Positions 7,882 through 16,262 of a stretch of DNA of 64,000 nt are shown here, one piece after another. The notes beneath the pieces were generated by a model, which made no database searches, was not told the origin of the DNA, and saw only the letters and a program-made list of their open reading frames with translations. Every line of letters starts with the position of its first letter. Position 1 is the first letter of the stretch. This DNA comes from Clostridiales bacterium. Lineage in GTDB: Bacteria; Bacillota; Clostridia; Saccharofermentanales; Saccharofermentanaceae. The DNA lies in assembly GCA_017428545.1 (NCBI GenBank), contig JAFRQR010000020.1, forward strand, positions 348,389 to 412,388. The letters run 5' to 3'. The position numbers were made by a program, and so were the translations under genes.

Positions 7882-9183
7882 TTATCCCTTCCAGTTAATT
7901 CCGAGATCTTCAAATGAAGTATCGAACCAGATCATACCTTTGTCAAGACTCTCCAGGAAGTTGTCATGCAGATCCCAGACCAGATCGATAAATTCCTCTT
8001 TTGAATAGTAGACGCAGTGGTCAACATCTTCGATCGTCTTCTTAATCTCGTCTTCCGTCATGTCTTCCCAGGCAGTGTGGATCGCCCTGGTCTCCGAATC
8101 TGTGATATAAAGATTCACATCACTTGCTTTAACCAATGCTTCCTTTGAAGCGAATATCTTATCGAATTCGCCCGGAGCCGCAGAGATGATCAGGTGATAC
8201 CTGAACAGATCAGTGGTAACGCTCGGGTCTCCTTTGACAGGAACGCTGCCTTCTTCCAGACTGAAATCGATCGTTAGATCAATACCGTCACCATCGTCAA
8301 GGATATTGATCGTACAATCCTTGGAAATCTGATAGCCGTCCTGGTTGTGATAGAACAGTTCACTATCATTCTTTCCACGGCAGATATACTGCACGTAATC
8401 ACCGGCGTCGATCATATAGGACGTGTTTTGTCCATATGCGCTACTCCATTCTTCGGAAAAGTACTCGTTCAGGTCTCTTATGACCCCGTACAAGTACTCT
8501 GTCCAGACCATGCCACAGTCACTGCAGATGCCGTTTTCAAACTTATGCTCATTCGTAATGGTGGTTTCCGTGCTCAGCGTGTCAGTCGGATCGACCGAAC
8601 GGTACTTTTCTCCCAGAGAAATACCACTGTCTTCCAGCGTCATATTTAATTCGGGAAAAGCACAGTCCGACAGCGCGATCAGTCTTGCATACATGATGGA
8701 AATATCCTTTTTAACATCTTCACCATGCACACCCAAAGCAGAATCGTCATAGATATCAAATGTTTTCGGTGTGCCGCTTATCATATCATCGATATTTTTT
8801 TCGATATCTTTCATCCCGATCTTATAATCATCTCCGGAAACATAGAACCTGCTGTCAGCATAAGAAAGATCAGCCTTTACCGCCACTTCTTCCTTGTCAG
8901 GGTAAAGATTGATTTCAAGATTCTGACCCCTGCAAGTCGAATAGCAAAAAGAGATCGATCTTTCAGAAAAATAAAATAATCCATTTCCTCTGATCTCATC
9001 AGTACTGATCCAGATAGGCTTTCCTCCTTCCGGGTACTTCGATTCGTATAAACCTTTGACGTTTTCATACCAGTTTTTATCCAATTCTTTAAAAACCGGT
9101 CCCTCCGAATCAGACTTACCGCATCCGCAGAAGCAGAAAGACAAGATCGCAATGCTCGTAAATACAACAAACAACTTTTTCAT
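7882..9183 (-). CDS. Large lipoprotein of unknown function
   Basis: 433 aa. The first ~20 residues are a lipoprotein signal (K-K, hydrophobic core, F-C-G-C lipobox), so it should be anchored on the outer face of the membrane. The mature part is acidic and contains a small Cys motif, H-K-F-E-N-G-I-C-S-D-C-G, near the middle, the pattern of a short zinc knuckle often seen in Clostridia extracellular repeats. No enzymatic motif recognised. Its stop overlaps the start area of the YjbR gene, so they may be co-transcribed. Confidence 0.8.
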   Translation of the reverse strand: MKKLFVVFTSIAILSFCFCGCGKSDSEGPVFKELDKNWYENVKGLYESKYPEGGKPIWISTDEIRGNGLFYFSERSISFCYSTCRGQNLEINLYPDKEEVAVKADLSYADSRFYVSGDDYKIGMKDIEKNIDDMISGTPKTFDIYDDSALGVHGEDVKKDISIMYARLIALSDCAFPELNMTLEDSGISLGEKYRSVDPTDTLSTETTITNEHKFENGICSDCGMVWTEYLYGVIRDLNEYFSEEWSSAYGQNTSYMIDAGDYVQYICRGKNDSELFYHNQDGYQISKDCTINILDDGDGIDLTIDFSLEEGSVPVKGDPSVTTDLFRYHLIISAAPGEFDKIFASKEALVKASDVNLYITDSETRAIHTAWEDMTEDEIKKTIEDVDHCVYYSKEEFIDLVWDLHDNFLESLDKGMIWFDTSFEDLGINWKG

Positions 9184-9317
9184 ATTCCAACCCCTCCAGA
9201 AAATCTATGAGACCATTGTAGCAAACCCCGTATCTCCGCAAAAGGATAAACAATAGCCACATAGGTCTTGCAATAATCGCATGGTTAGGAAAATAGACTT
9301 CGTATAATGCACATAGG

Positions 9318-9346
9318 AAAAGCCCGCCGGCAATACCGACGGGCCC
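9318..9346 (-). terminator. Rho-independent terminator
   Basis: Stem GCCCGCCGG (9322-9330) with CCGACGGGC (9336-9344), one mismatch, loop of 5; read on the minus strand it is followed by TTTTCC. It lies about 50 nt after the stop of the lipoprotein gene at 9398-10048. Confidence 0.75.
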
Positions 9347-9397
9347 TTCTGGCTTTTGGGATTATAGGAAACAATCAAACGGATGGATACGCCTGAT

Positions 9398-10048
9398 TTA
9401 GGTCATGCTTCTCATCAGGGACGAACTGCCGACATAAGAACTGTCGAAAGCTTCTTCCTCCCAGGTGCCGTAATACTCCAGTGTATCCTTATCTTCAACG
9501 CTGGTACGGTAGGTGTACTGAGAGCCGTTTTCTCCCTGTGCCTGAATCAAAAATCCGTTGTCTTCTGTCTTCTCCATACGGCTGATCTTATCGGCATGAT
9601 CCTCGACAAACTTATCGTCTTCCATGCTGCCGTACTTGATCTCCGTGTCCGTAAACTCAACATAGTATTTCGGACCATCATCACCGATCGATACGGAATG
9701 CCACGTGCCGTCTAATGCAGCGGCATCAGATTCCAAGGACGGATACTGCAAAGGCTCCTGCTCTGTATCATCTCCGGCGGTCTTATCCTCTATTCCTGCC
9801 GGGTTATTGTCCGGGGTTACCGGCTCGACGTCTGATTTCACCGAATCAGGATCTTCTTTTACCGAATCGGAGTTGGTATCCACGGAAACCGGAAAATCAT
9901 TTATGACATCGTCTGCAGTTTCCATGATGATGCTCGTTGGCGTATTTTTGCTTTCTGTTCCTTTCGTAGTTTCTTCTGAATCGTTACCACATCCGGCAAG
10001 CCCGAAGACCATCATCGCCGAAAGTAATACTGCAATAGTCTTTTTCAT
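9398..10048 (-). CDS. Small acidic lipoprotein of unknown function
   Basis: 216 aa from the ATG at 10048, which AAAGGAG precedes; the frame is open to 10102 without a site. Signal peptide with lipobox L-A-G-C at about residue 18-21, then a long Ser/Thr/Asp/Glu-rich linker to ~residue 95, then a ~110-residue folded domain beginning around L-D-G-T-W-H-S-V. That domain looks like the lipocalin-like folds of Clostridia lipoproteins, but the match is only by general pattern. Followed by a terminator, so probably monocistronic. Confidence 0.8.
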   Translation of the reverse strand: MKKTIAVLLSAMMVFGLAGCGNDSEETTKGTESKNTPTSIIMETADDVINDFPVSVDTNSDSVKEDPDSVKSDVEPVTPDNNPAGIEDKTAGDDTEQEPLQYPSLESDAAALDGTWHSVSIGDDGPKYYVEFTDTEIKYGSMEDDKFVEDHADKISRMEKTEDNGFLIQAQGENGSQYTYRTSVEDKDTLEYYGTWEEEAFDSSYVGSSSLMRSMT

Positions 10049-10140
10049 GTTTTCTCCTTTCAAAAACAAGATATGATTTAACCGAAAAGCGCCTTGTTTC
10101 AAGCACTTTCAGGTTGGTTAAATTTTACCATCGAACGCTT

Positions 10141-10320
10141 TGTCACCAAGTGACAGAAGGGTTATGTGACTATATTGAAAGGATGTGATCTGAAGATCTC
10201 CACCACTTCTTACCGCCCTCATCAGAAGATACGATTTTTGTTAATTAATTCTTATCCCGAATGACACTTTTGTCATACTCCTCATATTTTGTTGACTTCG
10301 ATTTACGCCCTATATTATCG
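10141..10320 (+). promoter_or_regulatory. Promoter region with two palindromes before the small secreted protein
   Basis: The 335-nt gap between 10049 and 10383 holds two operator-like inverted repeats that share a TGACA half: TGTCACCAAGTGACA at 10141-10155 and ATGACACTTTTGTCAT at 10261-10276. A -35 TTGACT at 10292 and a TATTAT at 10313 (15-bp spacing, short) could start the transcript of the gene at 10384. Sites are read from sequence; the regulator is unknown. Confidence 0.45.
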
Positions 10321-10383
10321 TAGAAATTGGCAAACGTTCGGGGTAAAAAATCCCGGACACATAAAAAATTGGAGGTATATATC

Positions 10384-10725
10384 ATGAAAAAAACCAGAGT
10401 TATTTCACTGGCTCTTGTTGCCATGCTGTTTTTCTCACTTACAGCATTTACACCGGCAGCAAAAGCCGTCAAAGCAGGCAGCAATTTAGGCACGCCAATC
10501 ACCCTTCAGGCGAAGAAAGCATGTAGTCATAACTACATCACCACGCAGTATGGAGATTGGGAACTAAGAGAAAAATTCGATTGTAATGGCAATTCCGCGA
10601 TAACGAAATACACATACAGACGCACAGTTACCGAAGTATGCACAAAATGCGCGAACGTAAAAACCCACTATGAATACAAATACGTATATAAATGGTACGA
10701 CCTGATTACAATCAATGAACGATAA
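10384..10725 (+). CDS. Small secreted protein
   Basis: 113 aa from the ATG at 10384; TTGGAGG precedes it by 8-9 nt. A clear Sec signal peptide (K-K-T-R, hydrophobic stretch, cleavage likely after A-K-A near residue 28). The mature ~85 aa are basic and Tyr/Thr-rich with four Cys, including V-C-T-K-C, so a zinc site or disulfides are possible. Followed by a strong terminator, so transcribed alone. I do not recognise the family; a secreted structural peptide or bacteriocin-like protein is possible but unproven. Confidence 0.75.
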   Translation: MKKTRVISLALVAMLFFSLTAFTPAAKAVKAGSNLGTPITLQAKKACSHNYITTQYGDWELREKFDCNGNSAITKYTYRRTVTEVCTKCANVKTHYEYKYVYKWYDLITINER

Positions 10726-10772
10726 GGTACGTGAATAATTCCATCCGAATCAAAAATGACAGCATCTGAAAT

Positions 10773-10807
10773 GGCCCCTGGAGCACTTCGCTTCAGGGGT
10801 CTTTCTT
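10773..10807 (+). terminator. Rho-independent terminator
   Basis: Stem CCCCTG (10775-10780) and CAGGGG (10794-10799) extended by an inner AGC/GCT pairing, followed by TCTTTCTT. It ends the transcript of the small secreted protein. Confidence 0.8.
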
Positions 10808-10837
10808 ATCTGATCTTATCCATATGCTCGCACCAGA

Positions 10838-11515
10838 TCAAGGCAGCTGTCCGAGATACTCCTTGCTGCTGTCTTTTCGGATCTTCTCACAGATGGTACG
10901 GACCTCATCTAAAAGATACTTCCGTTCTTCCTCAAATCCTTCTACGTCGTCCAGAGCCATCACGTATTTTGACTTCTCCTCACGGGGATTCCATTCGACG
11001 AGAAACGCCAACATAATAAAGTCAAAAGAATCCGTGATGCCGAATTCCGGTTCGCTGATATGCGGCGTGACGATATCCCTTACGGTCTCCCCGTCACGAA
11101 GAAGCCGCAGATACAGGTTCTTTTCATCATGAATGGTCACGGCTTTCATATCAATATCATATCTTTCGCCGAGAAGGTCTTTGACAAGCGCATGCGCTTC
11201 TTCACGGATGCTTTCGACAAGGGATCCGACGCGCTTTTCCATCTCTTCTTCACTGAGGATCTCTTCCGCTTCATCCGACATGGCAAAAGTATCTTTGTAC
11301 TCGATCTTGTTCTTTTTGATCAGGTCAAAGATGTTCGGCGTAAAATCCTCAAGAGTTAGAAAGCCCTTGTAGATATACTCTTCTTTTTCGTATGTGCGGA
11401 ATACGGTCTTCTTAGGTTCCAAAACTTCGATACTGCGTATGTCCGAATACGGGATCACGCTCGTTTTCAGAAGCTTTTTCACCGTAATTCCATTGCCATC
11501 TAATAAAACATCCAT
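10838..11515 (-). CDS. Unrecognised 225-aa cytosolic protein
   Basis: Start taken at 11515, where GAGGTAATTGAT precedes the ATG; the frame is open to 11551. No signal or membrane segment. The N-terminal 40 residues (M-D-V-L-L-D-G-N-G-I-T-V, then S-D-I-R-S-I-E-V) resemble a pleckstrin-like strand pattern; the rest is acidic with long helices and contains P-R-E-E-K-S near the end. No catalytic motif found. Standing alone between a terminator and the next lipoprotein gene. Confidence 0.7.
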   Translation of the reverse strand: MDVLLDGNGITVKKLLKTSVIPYSDIRSIEVLEPKKTVFRTYEKEEYIYKGFLTLEDFTPNIFDLIKKNKIEYKDTFAMSDEAEEILSEEEMEKRVGSLVESIREEAHALVKDLLGERYDIDMKAVTIHDEKNLYLRLLRDGETVRDIVTPHISEPEFGITDSFDFIMLAFLVEWNPREEKSKYVMALDDVEGFEEERKYLLDEVRTICEKIRKDSSKEYLGQLP

Positions 11516-11607
11516 ATCAATTACCTCGCAAAGCCGATTATAACATAGCAACAGCTTTCCCAGGTGACATCAGGAGATACTCTTCTGCCGGATTTTCTGT
11601 ATGCTTT

Positions 11608-12240
11608 CTATTCCTGTTCGGGAAGTGAGATCGTGACCGTAACCGGTCCTTCTCCGAAGATCTCCAGAAGCTCTTCCTCCGTCACGGAATTGATCGTGGC
11701 AACGGTCACGCATTCGCACTCATTTTCCCTCGTAATGATACGAAGCACTTCATTGCCCTCAGGCGTCTCGCACATGACGATACTTCCGGGTTTACACATA
11801 ACATCAGGGCCGGAGCCGTATCCTTGAAGATCCTCCACATACCCTTCTTTTCCGAAATCCCAGTCATCCATCTCGACGGTGATGGATCTCTTCTCATAAA
11901 GCATGTCCTCAAACAGATAGGTGTTATACGTAGCAGGATCCCATTGCGCGTGAAGTTCTCTGCCGTTCACTTCGATGATCAGATCCGTCACATCCCAGTT
12001 ACGGTTATTCTTCATGGCGACGAGAACACCGATATTCGAAACATAGCACACGATCGGTCCTTTTTCCGCATCTTCCGTCGTCGTGTACGTATATTCGTAA
12101 AAATACTTGGCATACGAAAGATCCACTCCTAATTCGAGAACAACATCATCGGGGAGCTGATTACTCTTTTGACCTGCGGGCTGGAAAGATTTGTGACAGT
12201 ATCCAGAAGTCCTTGATATCCTCCGATCCTGTTCTGACAC
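11608..12240 (-). CDS. C-terminal part of a probably frameshifted lipoprotein gene
   Basis: The open frame gives 210 aa but has no signal peptide and no ribosome site at its 5' end, and its first ~110 nt overlap the end of the upstream lipoprotein frame. From about P-D-D-V-V-L-E-L-G on it looks like an ordinary folded domain ending in F-G-E-G-P-V-T-V-T-I-S-L-P-E. The simplest reading is one lipoprotein gene (11608-12836) split by a single-base indel near 12150-12200, either real or an assembly error. An independent cytosolic protein cannot be excluded. Confidence 0.55.
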   Translation of the reverse strand: MSEQDRRISRTSGYCHKSFQPAGQKSNQLPDDVVLELGVDLSYAKYFYEYTYTTTEDAEKGPIVCYVSNIGVLVAMKNNRNWDVTDLIIEVNGRELHAQWDPATYNTYLFEDMLYEKRSITVEMDDWDFGKEGYVEDLQGYGSGPDVMCKPGSIVMCETPEGNEVLRIITRENECECVTVATINSVTEEELLEIFGEGPVTVTISLPEQE

Positions 12241-12836
12241 GGGATGGAGAAATCCGGATCGAAATATCCGCTTGCACGATCGACGACTTCCATCAGAGCC
12301 GGGACATTATAGCAGTACCCACTGTATATGCTGTGTCTCTCCCTGCTTTCGTCATAATAGGCAAAACTATACATCGTTCCATCACACACATCCTCGCTGT
12401 AGCCGGAAAAGGCCTTTCCATCACCATAATCCATACAGAACTGATAGAAAACAGATAATTCATAATCCGAGAGCGTCACAACATTTTTGACGGGATCACT
12501 CATCGAGTGATAGCAGGTCCTTTCCAGTTGTCCGTTATAGTAAACGGTAAAAGAAGCATCCCTGTTATCGTCTTCATAGTAATCATACGGTCCCTCATCT
12601 TCACAATAGATCGTAAGCATGGGCCCGTCGATGCTCTTAAGCTCATCCGCACTCTTCGTCGGGTCAGAAGCTGATGTAGTCGGAGGTACGATCTTCATCG
12701 TATCTTCGGTCTCAACATGCGTTTCCCGAGTGCTTTTCTTTTTTGAATCCTTATCCTTGCACGCAGTGAAAGATACCATTACTCCGGCCGCCATAACCGC
12801 AGCCGCCACTCTGTTTTTAAAAACAACACACCTCAT
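12129..12836 (-). CDS. Lipoprotein of unknown function, probably the 5' part of a frameshifted gene
   Basis: 235 aa from the ATG at 12836 (GGAGGA 6 nt upstream). Signal peptide followed by lipobox F-T-A-C near residue 22-25, then a K/S/T/E/D-rich linker and an extracellular domain with D-Y-E-L-S-V-F-Y-Q-F-C-M-D-Y-G. The frame ends in V-K-R-V-I-S-S-P-M-M while another frame continues across the same bases, so the original protein was probably about 410 aa. See the following fragment at 11608-12240. Confidence 0.7.
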   Translation of the reverse strand: MRCVVFKNRVAAAVMAAGVMVSFTACKDKDSKKKSTRETHVETEDTMKIVPPTTSASDPTKSADELKSIDGPMLTIYCEDEGPYDYYEDDNRDASFTVYYNGQLERTCYHSMSDPVKNVVTLSDYELSVFYQFCMDYGDGKAFSGYSEDVCDGTMYSFAYYDESRERHSIYSGYCYNVPALMEVVDRASGYFDPDFSIPCQNRIGGYQGLLDTVTNLSSPQVKRVISSPMMLFSN

Positions 12837-12937
12837 ATGAATGTCCTCCATGCAAATAAGACGATACTTCATATGGATATGTTGCATATTGCTTTGATCT
12901 GTACTTGAATAGATGCTTGATATCTACTTACTACCAC

Positions 12938-13294
12938 TCACTTTTGCTTTCCGCCGATGCCCCAGTTTTCAAGATCTGGTTCTTCGATAACGATAAAAAC
13001 ATCCGAAGGATCGACCGAAAGTCTTTCCTTCAGGGAACCCGTGATGTTCTCGATCAGATCCTTCTTCTGTTCTTTCGTTCTTCCGGGAAAGAACTTCATT
13101 TCAATGATCATAAAATCATCCGTCTTAAATGACGGGATCTCAAAATTTTCCCGGTCATATTCCGTGATGCGCTGGAATCTGTCCCAGTCCTCAATTCCGA
13201 TTGCATCGACCAGCCCCTGATGGATGCAGTCGAGAACGGTCTTCTTATATTCCGGGGATCTCCCCTTCAGCATGGCTACATTTACTATCGGCAT
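12938..13294 (-). CDS. Tautomerase-superfamily protein
   Basis: 118 aa. Begins M-P-I-V-N-V with the N-terminal Pro that becomes the catalytic base after Met removal, followed by the 4-oxalocrotonate tautomerase-type beta-alpha-beta repeat and a second repeat ending E-E-P-D-L-E-N-W-G-I-G-G. Length fits the two-repeat tautomerase group rather than the 62-aa 4-OT. AAAGGAG precedes the ATG. Substrate unknown. Confidence 0.85.
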   Translation of the reverse strand: MPIVNVAMLKGRSPEYKKTVLDCIHQGLVDAIGIEDWDRFQRITEYDRENFEIPSFKTDDFMIIEMKFFPGRTKEQKKDLIENITGSLKERLSVDPSDVFIVIEEPDLENWGIGGKQK

Positions 13295-13321
13295 ATTCTC
13301 CTTTGCCTCCTGCTCACTTTT

Positions 13322-14926
13322 TTACTTGACTTCACTCTGTTCGAAAAACTGTTTTCCCGTAAGAAGCCCCACCATCTTCCATCCGGCGCGGTGTTTAAGA
13401 AGGCTCTCCTTTTCCGGCTGAAAACCAAGATCCGAATACACTTTACAGGCAAGCCACGTATTCGTCTGCGTATGGATCTTCGTCCTTTTATACCCGAGGT
13501 CTTTCATGACGTTCAGAACAAAAGTGATCAGCGGCTTGGAAAGTCCTTTTCCCTGGGCATCTTTCTTTATGGCCACCCAGTGAAGTTGTCCTTCGCCCGG
13601 ATCCGGCTCTCTATGGATATCGTAAAACGCCGTGGCCGTTCCGATCTTCTCACCGGCATCATTTTCGATAAAGAACATCCTTGTAGGTAGTTCTTCCTCT
13701 CTGCTTCCGTAATAACGCGCCCAGCATTCTTCTCCGTGCTCTTTACTTAAGACCTCCCCGGAAGACAGTTCAATATCGATCCAGGCATCTTTATCTCCGG
13801 ATCTGTAATTCACGAAACGGTAGCCTTGGGGAAGTGGATACTCGGGAATATCCGAAAGCTCTCCTTCAAAAACGAGATCGATATAACAGAGACGGTCGTC
13901 ATGGGTCGAAAAGCACTTGGGATCCGGCGAGGGAAGATCTTCCAACACCTTTTTCACTTCGCCTTCCATCTCATGAAGATACTTCATCCTTCCAATCGTA
14001 TTTCTTACTTCCGCTTCTCCGAGACGGATCTCTTCTTCCCGGGCACTCGCGATTCCCAGAGCACGGAGAATGTTATATTCCAGCCACGCTACCCACGAAT
14101 AGGCGATCCCGTAAAGATCCTCATAAGAACGGAAGCCGTTGTCATAGGCATTCAGATATCCGTCGAAAAACGCTTTCAGGTTCTCGCTTTTGAAATCCAG
14201 CTCCGTAGTCCCTGACCACTGCAGTGCCAGGTCCAGGCAGGTAGCGATCGGATTACCTCGGCTTAAACATTCCAGATCGATCACATGAGGCTTCCCGCTA
14301 TGCCACATGATGTTCTTCGGATCCATATCTCCGTTATTGATCGCACGCATAGGAGGAAGACCGCATATTGCTTTGTTTAATGCCTCCTGCGCCTTTTCCA
14401 GAAGTTCCATATTTTCTTTCAGATACGGTGCGATCGGGCTGCTTTTTTCTTCCGCCTTCTTAAGATAGGAAGAAAAATCGACCGCAGCGATCTCCGGCTC
14501 TTCGGGCTCCACATTATGTGCATCGATCCCATGGATCTTTCCGAGGATTTCTCCTGCCGTAAAGCACTGTTCCTTCGCGATCGCACGCGGATCAGTGATC
14601 CTTCCTTCCTGCCAGTTATAGATATAGAAATACCTTCCATCAAGAAGGAGCATCTTCTTCCCGTCAAAAGAAAGCGCGGGAACGATCGGAAGTCCATGTT
14701 CTTCAAGCACGCGCTCGAGATCTTCCGCGGCGGCGAAGTTCGCAAGCGCGCCGGGGCGCTTCATGATCTCCGGATTTAAGCACTTCAGCGCATAGGTACC
14801 GGAACTGGTCTGCACCTTATACATCTTATGCATCAGACCGCCGGTCACAGGTTCGACCGGACCCGTGATCTCACCCAATCCGCATTTTTCAAACACTGCA
14901 GATGCAGTTTTATATTCTTCGTTCAC
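13322..14926 (-). CDS. Aminoglycoside phosphotransferase-like kinase fused to a GNAT acetyltransferase
   Basis: 534 aa. Residues ~20-320 are an APH/choline-kinase-type domain: nucleotide lysine in Y-A-L-K-C, catalytic loop N-N-G-D-M-D-P-K-N-I-M-W near residue 195-206, where the usual His before G-D is Asn, and the Mg site I-D-L-E-C. Residues ~340-530 are a GNAT domain with K-K-D-A-Q-G-K-G-L-S-K-P-L near 465-477 and V-Y-S-D-L-G-F-Q. GTG start after GTAGGAG. It resembles the bifunctional aminoglycoside-modifying enzymes in reverse domain order, but specificity cannot be told, so a resistance role is only a possibility. Confidence 0.75.
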   Translation of the reverse strand: MNEEYKTASAVFEKCGLGEITGPVEPVTGGLMHKMYKVQTSSGTYALKCLNPEIMKRPGALANFAAAEDLERVLEEHGLPIVPALSFDGKKMLLLDGRYFYIYNWQEGRITDPRAIAKEQCFTAGEILGKIHGIDAHNVEPEEPEIAAVDFSSYLKKAEEKSSPIAPYLKENMELLEKAQEALNKAICGLPPMRAINNGDMDPKNIMWHSGKPHVIDLECLSRGNPIATCLDLALQWSGTTELDFKSENLKAFFDGYLNAYDNGFRSYEDLYGIAYSWVAWLEYNILRALGIASAREEEIRLGEAEVRNTIGRMKYLHEMEGEVKKVLEDLPSPDPKCFSTHDDRLCYIDLVFEGELSDIPEYPLPQGYRFVNYRSGDKDAWIDIELSSGEVLSKEHGEECWARYYGSREEELPTRMFFIENDAGEKIGTATAFYDIHREPDPGEGQLHWVAIKKDAQGKGLSKPLITFVLNVMKDLGYKRTKIHTQTNTWLACKVYSDLGFQPEKESLLKHRAGWKMVGLLTGKQFFEQSEVK

Positions 14927-15051
14927 TTGTTATCTCCTACAAAATTGAAAGGTCCGGGAGCAGCCTCACAGCTGTACTTTTCATCGCTCATCTATCTGCA
15001 TTATAGCATTCACCAGGAGCCTGAATTGATCTTGTTAGTATAACAGCCAAA

Positions 15052-15080
15052 TTGACGTTTTTATTTCGCGATGATACAAT
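15052..15080 (+). promoter_or_regulatory. Sigma-A promoter of the antisense RNA
   Basis: TTGACG at 15052-15057, 17-bp spacer, TACAAT at 15075-15080 with an extended TG just before it. One of the best promoters in the window; it directs transcription toward the holin-like toxin gene on the opposite strand. Confidence 0.75.
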
Positions 15081-15086
15081 ACAAGC

Positions 15087-15180
15087 AGAAAGCACAGTCC
15101 GCGAGGACGGTTGCCTTAAAAGACAGTTTTAAAAACCTACCTTAAGGGCTGCATCCTATGGGTAGGTTTCTATTTGCGCC
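15087..15180 (+). ncRNA. Candidate antisense RNA (type I antitoxin)
   Basis: Transcript predicted from the promoter just upstream to the hairpin at 15133-15169, about 90 nt, without an open frame. It is complementary to the 3' end of the toxin mRNA and stops just past the toxin stop codon. The convergent overlap is the arrangement of txpA/RatA and related type I pairs. No expression evidence here. Confidence 0.6.
15133..15169. terminator. Bidirectional hairpin ending toxin mRNA and antisense RNA
   Basis: Stem AAACCTACC (15133-15141) with GGTAGGTTT (15161-15169). On the minus strand it is followed by TTTTTAAAAC, so it should end the toxin mRNA; on the plus strand the T-run is weaker (CTATTT). 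Confidence 0.7.
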
Positions 15181-15298
15181 GATATCGTCTGTCGAAGAAC
15201 TTCACCAGAGAGGCAAACAGTTTCAGCAATACAACGATTGAACTAAAGAGAAGACCAACAATTGAAACGGTCAAGGTCAGTATTTCAAAATCTGTCAT
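15170..15298 (-). CDS. Holin-like type I toxin
   Basis: A 42-aa peptide: short polar N-terminus (M-T-D-F-E-I-L), one membrane-spanning helix (~residues 8-32) and a basic tail ending D-R-R-Y-R-R-K. This is the plan of the putative holin-like toxin family of Firmicutes type I systems. GGAGG sits 10 nt before the ATG. On the minus strand a TATAAT occurs near 15385 and a small GAGCA/TGCTC hairpin opens the leader. The convergent antisense transcript covers its 3' end. Membrane depolarising activity is inferred from the family. Confidence 0.75.
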   Translation of the reverse strand: MTDFEILTLTVSIVGLLFSSIVVLLKLFASLVKFFDRRYRRK

Positions 15299-15428
15299 AT
15301 CTGCGTACCTCCTTTCCCGATCCGCATAAATGTGAACCGATGATATGGAGGCAACCGCCCATTGAGCAGACTGTGCTCATACATATTATATTACAAGTCG
15401 AACAAATTTTCTACGTTTTTTCCAGTTA

Positions 15429-15941
15429 TTAATGAGAAAAATCGATGCGATCACAGATCTCATTTACTATGCTGTCCCGGTCTTTTTCTTCCGTAATGGC
15501 GACCTCATTCAGAACATCGGAATAATCCTTTTCTACCCACCAGTCTCTCATTGCTTTCTCGCCGAATTCATTACTCTTTGCCCGAGTCTTATGACGATTC
15601 AGAGTCTCTTCAAACGGAATATCAAAGTAATATGCATAGACATCTTTCCCGTATAGTTCATTCGCCAGTTCAAACAGAGAACGATACCAATCTGCTACAA
15701 GAATCCCTTCGAGAATTACGATCTCACTGTGATCACTTCCATAACGGAGCAGTTCCTTCAATAGAGGCAGCGCCTTGGTCTCCGGGCCGTCTTTGACCAT
15801 AAGCATCTCACGGCGCATGGCATCCTGAGAAATAATCATCGTATTATTCCCCAGTTTCTTCTGAAGGTCTTTCGCTACCGTCGTTTTTCCACTGCCGGAA
15901 TTGCCCCGGAGAATTATCAATTTGTGCATCTTTTGAGTCAT
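15429..15941 (-). CDS. P-loop kinase (zeta-toxin/AAA_33-like)
   Basis: 170 aa. Walker A G-N-S-G-S-G-K-T-T near 14-22, then I-I-S-Q-D-A-M-R-R-E near 37-46, I-V-I-L-E-G in the Walker B place and the lid T-L-N-R-H-K-T-R-A-K. This is the AAA_33/zeta-type kinase fold used by small-molecule and polynucleotide kinases. No antitoxin gene is adjacent, so a metabolic phosphotransfer role is more likely than a zeta toxin. GGAAGAG lies close to the ATG. Confidence 0.8.
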   Translation of the reverse strand: MTQKMHKLIILRGNSGSGKTTVAKDLQKKLGNNTMIISQDAMRREMLMVKDGPETKALPLLKELLRYGSDHSEIVILEGILVADWYRSLFELANELYGKDVYAYYFDIPFEETLNRHKTRAKSNEFGEKAMRDWWVEKDYSDVLNEVAITEEKDRDSIVNEICDRIDFSH

Positions 15942-16049
15942 AGCTCTTCCCTGTTTCTGATAGCTCTGTCTTTCATTTCTTATGCTCGATTATATCATGG
16001 AAAAGCACCTTCCCGGCCATTTCGGATCTCACTTTTTAAGGCGTTTTGA

Positions 16050-16180
16050 TTGTTATAGCAGCGGCTTTATGGTATAATAATTGTGCCTATAAAGAGTGCG
16101 CGAGAGACAAGCTCGTTGACCGCACAGCAACCTGCAATAGTAAGGTGCTAAAGCTTGACCGATGGGTGAGATAATGATGA
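16050..16180 (+). promoter_or_regulatory. Promoter and S-box-clan (SAM-I/SAM-IV-variant-like) riboswitch
   Basis: TTGTTA (16050-16055), 17 bp, TATAAT (16073-16078) start a leader RNA near 16085. It folds as P2 GTGCG 16096-16100 with CGCAC 16121-16125, P2b CGAG/CTCG with loop AGACAAG, P3 ACCT 16130-16133 with AGGT 16143-16146, and a pseudoknot CAAGC 16108-16112 with GCTTG 16153-16157. The S-box signature A-G-C-A-A-C-C ... A-A-G-G-T-G-C-T-A-A is present. GAGTGC, ACAAGC and GGGTGA match the layout of SAM-IV-type aptamers better than classical SAM-I. S-adenosylmethionine is the likely ligand by family, not tested. Confidence 0.7.
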
Positions 16181-16189
16181 TTATTTGGA

Positions 16190-16219
16190 ACTCCCGTCGG
16201 AAACGATGGGAGTTTTTTT
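16190..16219 (+). terminator. Riboswitch-controlled terminator
   Basis: Stem ACTCCCGTC (16190-16198) and GATGGGAGT (16205-16213), 6-nt loop, then seven Ts. The 5' arm can instead pair through CCCGTC with GATGGG at 16161-16166 at the end of the aptamer, a plausible antiterminator. The stop lies before the coding region at 16263. Confidence 0.8.
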
Positions 16220-16262
16220 ATTCACTCTTTCAGGCAGAAAAATAATTAGGAGGAGTGATCAT

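Noticed and set aside
15341..15380. Second riboswitch before the toxin gene
   Set aside because: Only a short GAGCA/TGCTC hairpin; no conserved core of any known class.
15429..15941. Zeta-type toxin of a type II pair
   Set aside because: No epsilon-like antitoxin adjacent, and P-loop kinases of this group are often metabolic.
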